A stretch of DNA of 62,387 bases, taken from the NCBI GenBank assembly GCA_030248135.1, contig JASANC010003099.1, positions 1-62,387 on the forward strand, read 5' to 3'. Within the stretch, counting starts at the first letter, position 1. The number at the start of each line of letters is the position of its first letter. Shown here in pieces: positions 46,448 through 58,617 of this stretch. The translations under genes and the position numbers were made by a program. This DNA is from Theristus sp. LFF4_11 (lineage: Eukaryota > Nematoda > Chromadorea > Monhysterida > Xyalidae). Under the pieces are notes generated by a model. It had not been told where the DNA came from. It searched no databases and saw only the letters and a program-made list of their open reading frames with translations.

Positions 46448-49400
46448 ATGAAAACGATGATGCCAAGCACCAGCGACTGGCTGGTGAGCGCAGTGTTGCT
46501 GTGCACGCACGTCACCGTGTGCACGGCAGCCGCAGCACTGCACTCGGACTCGCTGTTGCTGATGCAGAAACAACATCAGCAGACGTTGATGCGTCACAAT
46601 GCAACTGCCACGGAGGGACAGCGAATCGTCTGTAAGTGTGCAATGGTCAATGATGAAAAGATGCTGTTTGTCGGTTTTGCATGGAGCTCGTTGATTGGTT
46701 AATACAGCCAGTGCCAATTTCACTCTTTCAATTAAAAATTATCCTTTTCCTAGTTCTGCGCCTCAGAACACGCAGGCAAATGATTAGTTTCACGCTTGAC
46801 GTGCTATTTCAAAATCACTGGAGTGACCCGTGTTCCTACAACGTTGAATTGCCGCATCAAGCAGATGAAACTGAGTTTGTTTCAACGTCGCAAAGTCGCA
46901 CAGCCCCTAGAACACAACACGTTGTTCGATTGTGGTGTTTCACAGTGGACGAGCGTGGTCGCCGCGTGGTGCGTGTCGGCCTGCTGTTTCCGCACGGGCA
47001 GGCGCAGTTCGATGCGCAGTTCGGCTTCGCGACCTCGGCCGGCGCCGTGCCGGTGGCGCTCGACCGCATCAAACGCGAGGCGCTCCTGCAGAATGTGACG
47101 CTGCAGTCAGTTTGCAAAACCCATTTCTCTCAGATTTTGTTCGCAGTTTCGTTTGTTCTGGAAACGAACGATGGCGTTCTTTAGTTTATTTACTTCCCGT
47201 GCGGAGGTAAGAAACTTGACTTCCTGTGCGGCAACAAGCAGGTCGTCATTAAAAGTGATTCTGAGTGTCTCTTGTTGTCAAATGATGATTGAAAATTGAT
47301 GACGCTCAGGTTTCTGGTCAGTTACTCGCAGTGTGCCGAAGCGACGACGGCTGGTGAACTGATCAGCCTCATTGAACTGCAACAAATCAACGCAATCATT
47401 GGTCCACCGTGCTCAGTTGGTATGTAATTGAAAGTCTTCGTGTTATCGGGTACTGAATTCATTTTGGCGGTACCGACATAATAGGACTGTAATCTTGTTA
47501 TGGTTCTGCGATACAATGATTTGAGGGCAATTCAAATTTACCTCAGCGATGCTGTCGTATCCGGTCACTTGAGGCAAATGTGAATAAGCATTTGATATTG
47601 TGTGAACGCTTTTGAGTCGCAGAACCAAAAAATGGTTTATACTGTTCGGGTTTTGTTGTTCATGTCCAAAAACTTTCCAAAAAAGCAAAATCCCAAAATG
47701 TACTGTGTTGATGCAGCCGCGTCAATCTCCGCAGTACTGGCCAAGTACTACGACCTGCCAATGTTCAGCTGGGCGGCAATGTCCGTGCAACTGGCCGACA
47801 CCGCTCGCTACAGTACGCTCGTACGAACCATCAGCTCGTCGTTGCGGTCTGCTGAAATTTTATTCGAAATTGTTGAATTCAAATTTGCGTTCAATATGCG
47901 TTTGTATGGTCTTAATGCATCCAGATGTTTTGGACTCATTGCAAAAATGACTACTTTTTTTACTCATTGCAAAAATGACTACTTTACTAGATTGGGTCGT
48001 GCTCTGCTCGAAATCCTCCGCTATTTCAATTGGCAACGGTTTGCGTTGTTGTACGCCGACGATTTAACGACGCGAAAATGTTTCAGTGTTGCTGAAGGTG
48101 GGCTTGTGGATGTGGATGACTTTCTTTAAAAATGATCAACAAAAGAGAAACAACTGTGCAGGGGTGCGCAGAGCAACCGCTAAAGTCGACTCGATCGTGA
48201 ACGTCTACAGCAACGTCGTTGAAACAGCCGATGGAATAACCGACGAACAAATCGACAAACTGCTCGATGGACTTGCCTCCAGTGCACGAAGTCGGCAACT
48301 TGCTTCTTACATTCACTCAGTTATTCAATTTGTTTCGTTGTTTGCCACTCAACACTTTTCTTGTTCGTTGTAGTTTTGCATTGTTTCAGAACAAATTCAC
48401 CCATTTCAGTTGTGATTGCCTGCTTTGAACGTGAACGTGACCTTAGTCGACTGCTAACGCGTGCTTATCAGCGTGAGCTGCTTGGTCCGGAGTGGCTTTG
48501 GATCATTCCGGAGTACGTTCGTAATGAGAGTCGCAGTGTGGAAGTGTACTGGACCAGCAAACAAGGAGCGAATGTCGAAGTGAACGAAGATACAAAAAAG
48601 GCATTCCAATTAATTTGGATGGTCGGTTATTGTTATGCTTTGTGCTTAATTGACTTTCATTTCTAGATGATTAAAATCTCGATGCGATATATTTTGGTTC
48701 TGAAAAATAGTTATATGTTAAGTGAGTCGAAGTAACTGAACAATGTCTGATGCGAGTTCATTTTTGGTCAAGGTCTCCGTATCATACGCTGTTGTTACAG
48801 TTTTATCGGAGTTCTACGGTTCGCGAAAAAAATGAAATAAATGAATTCAGATGAACGCGAAGATGTCGAGCGACGACGAGCTGCACTACTTCAAACAACA
48901 AATCGTTGATCGCATTCAGGACGAGCCATTTTTCTATAAACCTGACAATGCGGATGGCGCAATACAGCAAGTCTGTGTTTTCTCCTTGGCCGTGGCCGTC
49001 AGTTAGCCCATTGTTTGGGCTCACGAATTTCAAGAAGACCACAAACGATGTTCAGCACACTGCTAGCGCCGCTTATTATTTCGGCAGGGTTCGTTGTACA
49101 GCCCGTTCCTGCACGACTCCGTCTATTTGTATGCGTTGGTGTTGAATCGATCGCTGAGCACTCCCGCCAATGAGTCTGACGGCGACATTTCTGGCGCAAC
49201 CATCATGAACGTCAGTCGCAATGTACAGTTCATGGGTATGCGCACTGATATTGAGCTTGAAAAAGCTTGGAAAACCCTTAGGTCATCCTTTAAAAGTTGA
49301 AAGTGCTTAACAACATATCGCGTGACAAACAGGTGTCTCCGGGCATGTTGTCATCGACGAGACCGGAGGCCGTGAGCCGAACTTCGAGATACGTGCGTTC

Positions 49401-52400
49401 GATCCACAAATGAAACAGCACGTCGTCGCTGAGGCGCTCATGTACAAGGAGCACACTGCGCAGGTTGCATCCATAATGAAAATTCATCTTTGATTTTATT
49501 GATTCGCTTGAGTTGGTTTTTTGGCGACGCACATATGCGTAGAAACGAAACTCACCATCAGTTTTTGTGTCCAACTCCAACACTCACGGTGTCAGTCCGA
49601 AGAAGCCAACGAATCAAAAACGTTGACTTCAAGCTTTGATTATTAGAGTTCATAAATTACAGACAGGCATTTGAACAATTAACACAGACAGGATTTTGAA
49701 ACAATTGAACTGATAAACCACTAAGAAGTGACTGCAAATTCGTACTTAAAGCACAACTGATTTACAGATAATAGAACTATTGGTACCGAGACGACTGTTG
49801 TGGGAGACGAGACAAGGAAAAGAACCAAAGGACACGCCGAAATGTGGTTATCTGGGCGAATTGTGTGCTGCAAAAACAAATAAAATGCGTCAGTTTTTTT
49901 TAAGTTTAAAATTTGAGAATTATCCACCCGGCTGTCCGTTTTGGAACAAATGTAACTTTGCAGTGTTTGTTTATCTTGGCATCGGAATTTTTGCATTGAT
50001 ATTGAAAGCGATCATTGCGACCGTGCTTGTCATCTCTCACATCCGGTAAGTTAGAACTGTTAGAAAGCTAAAAAATTTATTACCAAAGATTTTTATTCTT
50101 GTTCAAAAATGGTTGTGAATTAATTGCTCAGCAGTATGATCAAATCCAAATTTTAAGTCAAATTTAAAAAACTTTTACGACGATCACCCAACACAACAAA
50201 ATGTTTGCAGCAAAAAGGCTGCGTCGGCCGAGATGACAAAAATGCTGTGGAAAGTTGATTACGTTGACCTGAGATTTCTCGGCGATCAGGTACATATGTA
50301 GAATTCTTCTTTTCTCACGGAAAATAATTGTCCCTACACGGCCGGATACGAATTCCACTTTTTTACTCTTTCAAAAACCTCCAGAGACGATCAGGATCAA
50401 TGGGATCTGGCAGTACGATGTCCAGCGATGCAAGTGAAGAAACGCAGGAAGCGATTGCAAAGGGGGAAGGTAAACAGAAAGAGAAACAACACCACAGTCG
50501 AACTGTAACTGAACTGGCTACTTTTGAATTTAGTTTACTGATTGGCACACCAGTTCTAAGCAGCCAATCAGTATGCCAGAACTAAATGCTTGAGTGCACA
50601 AATTGCGTGTTTTACAGTCACTGTGTAAACTGCTGTAAACACTCCCACAATGAGTCGTCGGCGCAAAACTTACCTGATCTGCCCACCTTGTTTATGACGA
50701 AGGGTTGATTTCCATCATTTCTTATTTTGATTTGAACAGGCAAAAATGTAGCTCACCTGCGTGGCGTGCTGGTATGGGCAAAGGAGCACAAGGCTTCAAT
50801 GGTGTTGTCCTCAGAGGCCGATCACTTGCACATGAAAGCGGTTTGTTGTTAATTTAATATGCAGCTCCCTACCGGTTTTAGAAACCGAAGCTTCCAAACC
50901 TCGATGGTTTCGTGTATGTGTTGAGCGGGCTGAGCGACTCGTCGACTTCGATGCTTTCACTACGAAATGAACAAAGTTGTACATATTTGCTGTCGTGGTG
51001 TTTCAGCCAAACGGTTCACCATTTTCACATAATCTCCCATAAGTACTGTTTTCTACTTCGAATTTCAGATGCGCGAAACGAAACATGACAACTTGAATGC
51101 ATTTTTTGGCCTCTGTCTCGACGGTCCAAAGCCATACTCAATCTGGAAATACTATCCGAAAGGATCGCTAGAGGTTTTTTTGTAGCGCTCGATTTGTTTC
51201 TGAGTTTTAGCTAGCAGCTTCCTTGTAGTTTTAAAACGCACGGAGCGTTTGAAAACAGTATTTGCAAACCGTTTTTCAGGACTGCCTGCATAATGACAAC
51301 ATGAAATTAGATTGGTTCTTCAAGTTTTCGCTAATCAAAGACTTGGTTTCGGTCAGTTCAGCAACCGAGCTGTCTTTTGTTGAGCGTTTTGAATGAAAAT
51401 TCGCAGTTTCCCGTTGCACTTGCTCAGGGCATGGATCATTTGCACGCCTCTGAAATTGGCACACACGGCCGATTACGATCGTCGAACTGCGTGGTGGACG
51501 CACGTTGGGTGCTGCGTGTCACCGACTTTGGACTCTACAAAATGCGAGTCAATAAAAAAGATGCGAAAGGTTTGGAACACATGGTATTTCCATTTATTTG
51601 TGATCAATTTGATTACAGAGTTGGATTGATTGTTTCCCGAACTCACTTGAAGTTTCATTTTTTTCCGTTGATAAATGCCTGCAACTGTTTTCAAAATGGG
51701 ACTACTTTTTTAATCGACTCAGCACATTTGGTCCGTTTGTAAACCTCCGCGACTTTTACCCTCAACTTCTACCCCTCACAGAAAAGCTGTGGATGGCCCC
51801 GGAGCTGTTACGCATGCAAGAACCACCGTTGGAAGGTACGAAAGAAGCAGACGTCTACAGCGCCGCCATTGTGATGCAAGAAATCCTCTGTCGTGATCGA
51901 CCATACTGCAATGACCATCTGCAACCCGGCGGTTAGCGTCTATTCATGTTCTCTGCACAAAAAAGGTTTAAACAAACGTTTTCACTTGCATTGTGAACCG
52001 AATTGCTAAAGTTTGGCAAAGTTTCGAGCAACAAAAATCTTGCAGACATCATTTTGCGAGTTGCCAAATGCGAGTCGCCGCCGTTTCGTCCAACAATCAA
52101 CATGACGAACAGCTCCGATGTGGATCCGGACATGATACAGTTGATGAATGACGCGTGGCATGAAGAGCCTGCCATGAGACCGACCTTTAATCAAGTAAAA
52201 TGCATGTTGCTACGCTCATTTAGAACATGGACTTTTTCATATTTCACTGATTTCTCTTGCAATGACCGCATAAGTATTTGATATTACATTAAGAATCCTT
52301 CAAAACTAACGGCTTGCAAGTTTTACACACTCGTGCGCCTGCTGCAGCTTAAGAGCAAAATCCGCGCAATGGGCCGTGGTCGTAAGGTGAATTTGATGGA

Positions 52401-54153
52401 TCATGTGCTGAAGCAGATGGAAAAATACACGTCAGGCTTAGAGCAGACGATGCTCGATCGCAACCGACAAATCGCCGACGAAATCGGAAAGGCTAACACC
52501 ATTGTGTATCAGCTCCTGCCAAGGTTTTTAGCGGCGCTGCGCTACTTTTGCTTCAGTTCGTTTCGCGTTTCAAATTAAACAGCGAAAAGCTCAACTCCGA
52601 AAATTCAGATCGATCGCTGATCGACTGCAGGCTGGTCAAATTGTCGATCCCGAGGTGTATGAGAGCTGCACGATGCTCGCATACAGCATGGCAAACTGGG
52701 ACAAGCTGACCGCGAACGCGACCCCGTTGAAAGCGGTACAACTGATGAACGACATGCTGCAGATGATCTCTGATGCGATCGTTGATAAAGACGTTTATAA
52801 GGCAAGTATTTGTAGTCATCTTGACAACGCATTGTGACAATCTGAAAATCTCTTTTGGAAAAAGATACAAGCATCGTCAAAATTTTTTTGAAACCCCTTC
52901 AAAATAGAGGACAAAAGCGATTCGTTCGCACAAAAAAGTTACGATGCAAACGATTTTTTGTCGAAAAAAAATCGATGGATGACTAAAAATGCGCACCGTT
53001 TAAAGATTGAAACAATGAACCAAAGCAATTCGTTGCTGGTCAGCGGTGTGCCACGACGGAACGGCGACGACCATGCGGGCATCATATGCGACCTGGCGTT
53101 GCACATCATGGACGCGGCGAAGCAGATCTTTGTTGGCGAGCGACCCACCGACCACGTGACCGTCAAGGCTGGCCTTCACTCTGGTGAGCGATCGATTGAG
53201 TGATGACGCAGCCAGTTGTCATTCCGTATCAGCGTTTGTGTGACCGCTTGCAGGCAAGGTGATTGCGGGCGTGGCCGGCATGGCGGTGCCGCACTTCTGT
53301 GTCATCGGCAACACCGTCGAAATCGTTGAGTACATCCACGAGAATGGACGAGGTAGGAGAGAGCATGTGCATAGATGACTTTTGTTGCAAAACGCTTGCT
53401 TTTTCCAAATCATACAAAATATACAATCGTGAAGAGCATAACAAATGTCAGCTGCTTGCGTGCATTTGGCCGAATCGACGTACACGATATTGAAGAATAA
53501 CGGTGGCGGGTTTCTGACAAAACCACGCGGCGAAGTCGTCGTGCAAGTTGGTTTACTTGATAGCTTTTACTTTTTTTAAAGAAGTTGAAGCTATTGAGCC
53601 TTTGGCACAGGCTTGGGCATGAAAAGCCGATGGATGACATAAATTTTGGCATTACGCACGCACAATGAATGATTAGTCTACCTTCAAAAAAGGTTTGTAT
53701 TATACGGTGTATTGTTGTTATTGTTGTTCTACAGAGTCATGGAGTGATGTTCACGTACTGGTTGCTCGGCAAAAGCGCCAATCAAATCGCCGACAACACG
53801 AGTGACACAACGAGTGCCGTCACCAACTTCAGTCGTGTCACCCGTAGTCGCGCCAGCAGGTGCACAATTCTTGTGTTTTTTGCCTCGTCATATTGCATCT
53901 TTGCACTCACTGTGCTGTGTAATCAGATGAGACAACGAAAGAAGCGGCGTCTGTTTGTTGCAGTCGTACGGACGTGCAAAGTTTAGCGAGCGTTCATGCG
54001 AGCGTGCTGAACAACAGTGGCGATGAGAAGAAGGATGTCGAGAAGGCCGGCAAGGAGGACGACGCCAAGAGCACCACGTCAGCGTTGTCCAGCATGATGT
54101 CCAACGTCGGACGGCTGTTGACGGGCGACAAGAAGGACGAGGAGCCAGTCTAG
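46448..54153 (+). CDS. Receptor guanylyl-cyclase-like protein with degenerate cyclase domain
   Basis: Twenty-seven exons (first 46448-46631, last 53964-54153) give about 1240 residues, the normal size for a receptor guanylyl cyclase. Order: leader TM (LVSAVLLCTHVTVCTAAAAL); ANF-type ligand-binding region (VRVGLLFPHG; INAIIGPPCSVG; LPMFSWAAMS; LLEILRYFNWQRFALLYADD; ARIVIACFE; PFLHDSVYLYALVLN); TM helix near residue 540 (VYLGIGIFALILKAIIATVL); kinase-homology domain (DNLNAFFGLCLDGP; YYPKGSLEDCL; IGTHGRLRSSNCVVDARWVL; VTDFGLYK; KLWMAPELL); coiled-coil linker (LEQTMLDRNRQIADEIGKAN); cyclase domain. The cyclase fold is recognisable (NDMLQMISDAIVDKDVYKIE; LLVSGVPRRNGDDHAG; GLHSGKVIAGVAGMAVPHFC) but key residues differ: YSMANWDKL stands where SDIVGFT is expected, ETMNQSNSL where ETIGDAYM is expected, and GNTVEIVEY where GDTVNTASR is expected. 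Both metal-binding Asp and the catalytic Asn/Arg are therefore lost. A lysine-rich tail ends the protein. All joints phase-check except exon 15 (50882 to about 50920-50985). Confidence 0.92.
52802..53005 (+). other. GC-AG intron in the cyclase domain
   Basis: Exon 22 ends TATAAG and the intron starts GCAAGT, the classic context of GC donors; no usable GT is nearby. The acceptor is TTTAAAG. Joining gives DVYK-IETM, which fits the family pattern without frame change. Confidence 0.7.
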
Positions 54154-55033
54154 TGCAACAACTTGGAAATCAATGATATTTTTGGACCAAATTGCTTATT
54201 TTTGGCTTATTTGTAAAATGAACACAGCGCCTGCATATTAGTTGGTACGTACCAAAAATATGTTTCTCCGTCTAGCTCGAGTTTACGCTATTTTTTAATA
54301 CATGGTTGTGCGGTCAGTTTGCCCGCGACTTTTGCGCCACCCTGTATTAGGCTTAATGAATACAATTGTGTATCACAAAAGAAGTGTGTGTATTCTATAG
54401 GATCTTTCAACTACTCACTCGGTGACAAAATTTCTGCGATCTGTTGTTAGTGAGAAAAAGCGGGTGGTGGTGGAATCATTTGGAGTCGTGATGAACTCAT
54501 TGTAAATGAACTGAAAATGCTATTTTGATGATGAAGGGAAGAAACAAAATTTGTTCGCTGAAAAAAGCAATTGGTGTTGTTTTCTTTTCTTCTGAATGTT
54601 GAAAATTTGAAATGGTTAATGGAGGCGCTTAACGGTTTCCACGATTTTCCATTTTTAGCGGACCATCCCAACCAAAAAGTAGCGGAGCACCAAAAAATTG
54701 GCGAGCTTGCTTCAGCTTTTTGCCTGATCAACGCCGCATATGCTAAGCTACTCCTCAAAACGAAAGTGCAACCGCTACGCTGAGCTGTTAGCATTGTACC
54801 ACACAGTCCACACTCAATTTAACCTTTATATGTTAATCGATTCAGAGAATTGTGTTAGTTCCAGTTGTGCACATTTTAGTTGGTTCGTGTTTTCTGTCTG
54901 AAAAACTGTTGTTCTGCAATCAGATACTTCGTGTGAAGTTTTTTGTGGTTTACCTGACCGTCTGAATAATAATAAAATAATAAAATCAAGTTCGTTTCGT
55001 TCGACTGTAAACTTCAGACATCGGTGAAATAAA
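54154..55033. other. Intergenic, nothing recognised
   Basis: The 3' flank of the cyclase-like gene and the 5' flank of the LDLa/Gly-rich gene. Two open frames (54447-54794 minus, 54571-54783 plus) overlap each other; neither has a domain. Confidence 0.4.
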
Positions 55034-58000
55034 ATGCAGGTCGCGACCTCCGTGCTTGTTTTGCTGATGTTGCTTGTTACAAATGATGTCAGGTTACGCG
55101 CACAAAATGGTGAGTTTGAAATTTGGCTTGTGAGATTGGGTTTTCGCAGATCAGAAATCGAATCGATTGATCGACATCCAATTTTTTTCTGAGACAGCTG
55201 CTTGTGCGCCTGGCTCGGCAGCTTGCCGAAACGGCCGTTGCATTTGGATTGCTGCGTGGTGCAATGGTATCGACGACTGTGGCGACGGCTTTGACGAGCA
55301 TCCACGATTCTGTTTGCGACCCGCAACGACCACACCCAGCGCCACTGGTCGGTGCACAACAGTCATTTCTATCCCAACTTTCTGTTGTCGTGTTTGGCGT
55401 TTGCGTTCAGTCTAGTTTTGAGTGAAGCAAACCCAAAATCTAGTTCTGTTGCTTGTGAATTACGAAACAGGCGTGAAAGAGCAACTGAATGACGTCATTT
55501 CGGACTGACTCATTCGAATAAATCTGCAATAGTCATTCGGTGCATTGCAATCAGAAGAACGACTGAAGCTGGTCTGGTTCTGGTTGGTAAAAAAACCTTG
55601 ATGCGTCGAATGACTTGTAGCTGTTCCTTGGCGCCAGCTGCGTAAACGGTGTGTCGGCGTCAGTTCAGAAGACGCTGGCGCACGGCAGCCCGCAGTTTTT
55701 TGTCATAATTTCACAGGACCGCTGATCCTGCCTTGTGCGCCTGGTCAGTTTCGTTGCATGAACACACGGCGCTGCATTTCGGCGTCACTGCGCTGCGACG
55801 GACGCAACGACTGTGGCGACAACTCGGATGAGCCGCAATCCTGTCCACGTGGTTCGTCTGTGTTTTGTTTTATTGCATTCCATACACTGGCGTCGATTTG
55901 TTGCATGCGAAGACGTCTTGTTTCGGACGATTCTTGAGAACGTTTCTCAAGATTCAATGTCCAGCGATTTTTTGTGCAACTTCGATAGACCGCCGGTGGT
56001 CGTTTCATGAGTTGGCAGCATAACGTCAATCAATGTTTTTCGCCAAATGTTTTGCTTAGAAAGGTTCGCGTTGGCAGCAAATCGACGTCGATATGTTTCG
56101 AACATTCCCTGCTGTTGCTTGACCCATAAGGTTGACAACCATAAAAACCGTTTTTTTTGCGGTCGAAAAAGTACGGATAGGGTTAGGGGAAAAAATCCGG
56201 TTTTTTTAAATTAAAAAAAAAATTTTTTTTAAAATTTTTTTTTTTACAAGTTAGGTTTGTTCGAAGCGTCTCGTCGAGCTGAGTTCATCTAGACTATTTT
56301 CAGAACGATCCGGAAAACTATAAGAGCGAAAATCGTGTTTTATTGAAATTATGTCCATTTCATAGAGGGAAAGTTGCATTTTCAACAGTAAAACAGGACA
56401 ATTTTCGACGTGTACTTGAATATTGAACCGTTCTTAGTTGTTCCTCTTTAGAAAATTACCAAAATTTGACTGTGTTCAAAAATTCCTGTTTGCTGTAGCT
56501 AAGTCGGCAACCCCTGTCGACCCGGTCCCCCCCCCCCCAAGACACTTACTTTCAGGTTCAACCAGCTATGCTATCTGCCACATGGCGAGAGCCCACTCTT
56601 CAAATCATCGTATCGAAAACACGTACCATGATTTCGCGATCACGTTGCGGGCAACTGACAGACGCAAGTTTAACACGTTAGTTCAGCTCAGCACGCAAGT
56701 TTTAACATGTGGCCATGTTATCGGGTATCTGAAAAACGGTCGTGTGATGTGGTATTAACCAACATCCCCGCTCCAATTGTTTAACAATATATCGCACAAC
56801 TCCATTGTAGACCTATAACGTACGCCAATCAACAAGATATCATGTTCATCTCATGGCCTACCGACTGAAAAAACATGTTCTAAGTTGCAAGAAAACGATT
56901 TCTGAAACGATATTTCAATTCAGTTAAGTCATTTCAACGCTAAAAATTGACTCTAGAAGTCATCCAAATCGAAAAACATGGAGTACGTCGGTCAAAATGA
57001 CCAAATAATGACATGTACCTAAGCACACAAAGAAGTTGGGAAGAAAATTTGGTTTGAACTTTCAAAAAATTATGCCATAAATCGAATTTTCAGAGCAAAG
57101 TAGAAGAAAAATTTTTCAAAATTTTTTTTTAAGTTTGAAAAAAAAAATCCAAATTTTTAAAAAAAAAACGAAAAAAAAATAAAAAATAAAAATTTTTTTT
57201 CAAAGCCCCTAACCCTAAGTACGGATTAGTTTTGAATTCACTGAGATTTTTGCGATCGTGTTCAGGCACCGGCGCAGGGCCATTCATCATTCCACCGAGA
57301 CCCCCGAACTCTGGCGGCGACGCGCACGGTGGCACGGGCGTCGGCTCAATGGGAGCGTCCGGCGCCGGCGGTGCTGCACTGTCGCACAACGCAGACGCCG
57401 TTGGTGGTCACGGACGCGGCGGAATGGGCGGCACAGGCTTCGGCGGAAACGCAACCGGCGGACAAGGTCAGCTCGCTTCCGGCTGTGTCTCTGCACCGAC
57501 GTCAGCGTCCGACTGCTGATAAAATAATTCATTCTTTCAAACGCCATCGTATTGAGTCAATTTGCCGCCATCATTTCTGCGTCTGTGCATCTGTTCACTA
57601 GAAAACAAAAAAAATGCAATGATTACATCTGCTCGCAGGTGGGCCTGGCGGCACCGGTGGCAACGCCATGGGCGGCCTCGGTCAGGGCGGCTGCGGAGGC
57701 GAGGGCACGGGTGGCGGTGCTCTGGTGGTCGGCGCTGGCAATGCCATGGGCGGCACGGCCACGGGCGGTGCTGGCGGCATCGGAGTGGGCGGCCACGCTC
57801 GTGGTCGGTCAATCGTGATCAACAGCGTTGCACAGTTTTCCGTGCAAAGACTTGTGTTTTTTATTCTTGAGTTGTAATGTCGCTCGCATGTATGTTTTCT
57901 GGTTGCACATGTATGTCACCCTCGTGGCCTGGTGGTAGTGCGTTAGACTGCAGTCTGTGCGCTCGGGGGATCGAGCCCCGCCGAGGGGTGTATAGGCACT

Positions 58001-58617
58001 TAATGACAGAGAAAACTCGATGGGCGCCCTGCTCGATGGCGTTCTGTTCGCTTCTCTGGGTTAGCCCTGGCTAAAAACATCGCCTAAAAATCCCAACAAC
58101 AACAAAGCAGACTGGGTCATCTCATGGCATGCGTGATGGAAAGTGCATGAGCATTGCCTTCAGCCGACAGGATTTGAATTGTTTGTATTGTTCTACTTAT
58201 GCTTAAAATAAAAGTTCATCATCACTATCAGGTGGTTTTTTGTTTCCAGGTGGATCCGGTGGTCGAGGGGGCAACGCCACTGGGGGCACAGGACAAGTGG
58301 GGTGTGGTGGTCGAGCAGTTGGGGGCAGTGCAATAACGACAGGCAGTGGCACGGCCACGGGCGGCGCAGCCGTTGGTGGAAGCTCCGGATCTGTTCCGCC
58401 AAACCTGGTGCAACTTTCCACAGGCAATGTATTTCCAGCACTGCAAACCGGCTTCCTCCATCCGCAAACCGGTTTCCTCCAACCGCAACCCGGCTTCCTC
58501 CAACCACAAACCGGTTTCCTGCAACCGCAAACCGGGGTCCTGCCGGGCTTTGGTGTGCAAAGGTTTCGTCGCGAAAGAAACGATCAACCGCCTTTTTACA
58601 ACGTTTTTAACGGCTGA
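55034..58617 (+). CDS. Secreted LDLa / glycine-rich / TGFLQPQ-repeat protein
   Basis: Exons 55034-55109, 55198-55347, 55717-55851, 57266-57466, 57639-57803, 58250-58617 encode 364 residues; all five introns are phase 1. Signal peptide ([19 protein letters not shown]), then LDLa module 1 ([30 protein letters not shown]) and LDLa module 2 ([33 protein letters not shown]). Both keep the acidic calcium cage. Next come about 165 residues rich in Gly/Ala/Thr with recurrent GGNA, TGG and GVGG motifs over three exons. The end has five tandem units [35 protein letters not shown] and a basic C-terminus. Glycine-rich plus repeat suggests an extracellular-matrix, cuticle or adhesive protein; the function is not known. 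Introns carry a hAT-like element (intron 3) and a SINE (intron 5). Confidence 0.85.
56178..57217. mobile_element. hAT-like non-autonomous element, copy 5
   Basis: TAGGGTTAGGGG to CCCCTAACCCTA, with the perfect duplication AGTACGGA (56170-56177 and 57218-57225). 1040 bp, same orientation as copy 1, in intron 3 of the LDLa/Gly-rich gene. It ends 48 bp before the next exon. Confidence 0.85.
57918..58107 (+). mobile_element. tRNA-derived SINE
   Basis: The head resembles a tRNA with an A box (TGGCCTGGTGGTAGTGCG) and a B box (GGATCGAGCCC), with a stem CCTCG/CGAGG spanning about 57919-57984. A unique body follows, then a short CAACAACAACAAAG tail. The anticodon arm does not fold cleanly, so it is a retroposed derivative, not a working tRNA. 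Transcription by RNA polymerase III is inferred from the boxes. Confidence 0.65.

Noticed and set aside
46681..46945. Continuous open frame upstream of cyclase exon 2 as coding
   Set aside because: The acceptor GTTTCACAG at 46945 is strong, in phase, and starts right at the conserved VRVGLLFP block; the upstream part shows no similarity to the receptor domain.
57918..57990. Functional tRNA gene
   Set aside because: A and B boxes are present but the anticodon stem does not pair, and the sequence continues into a SINE body with a CAA-rich tail.
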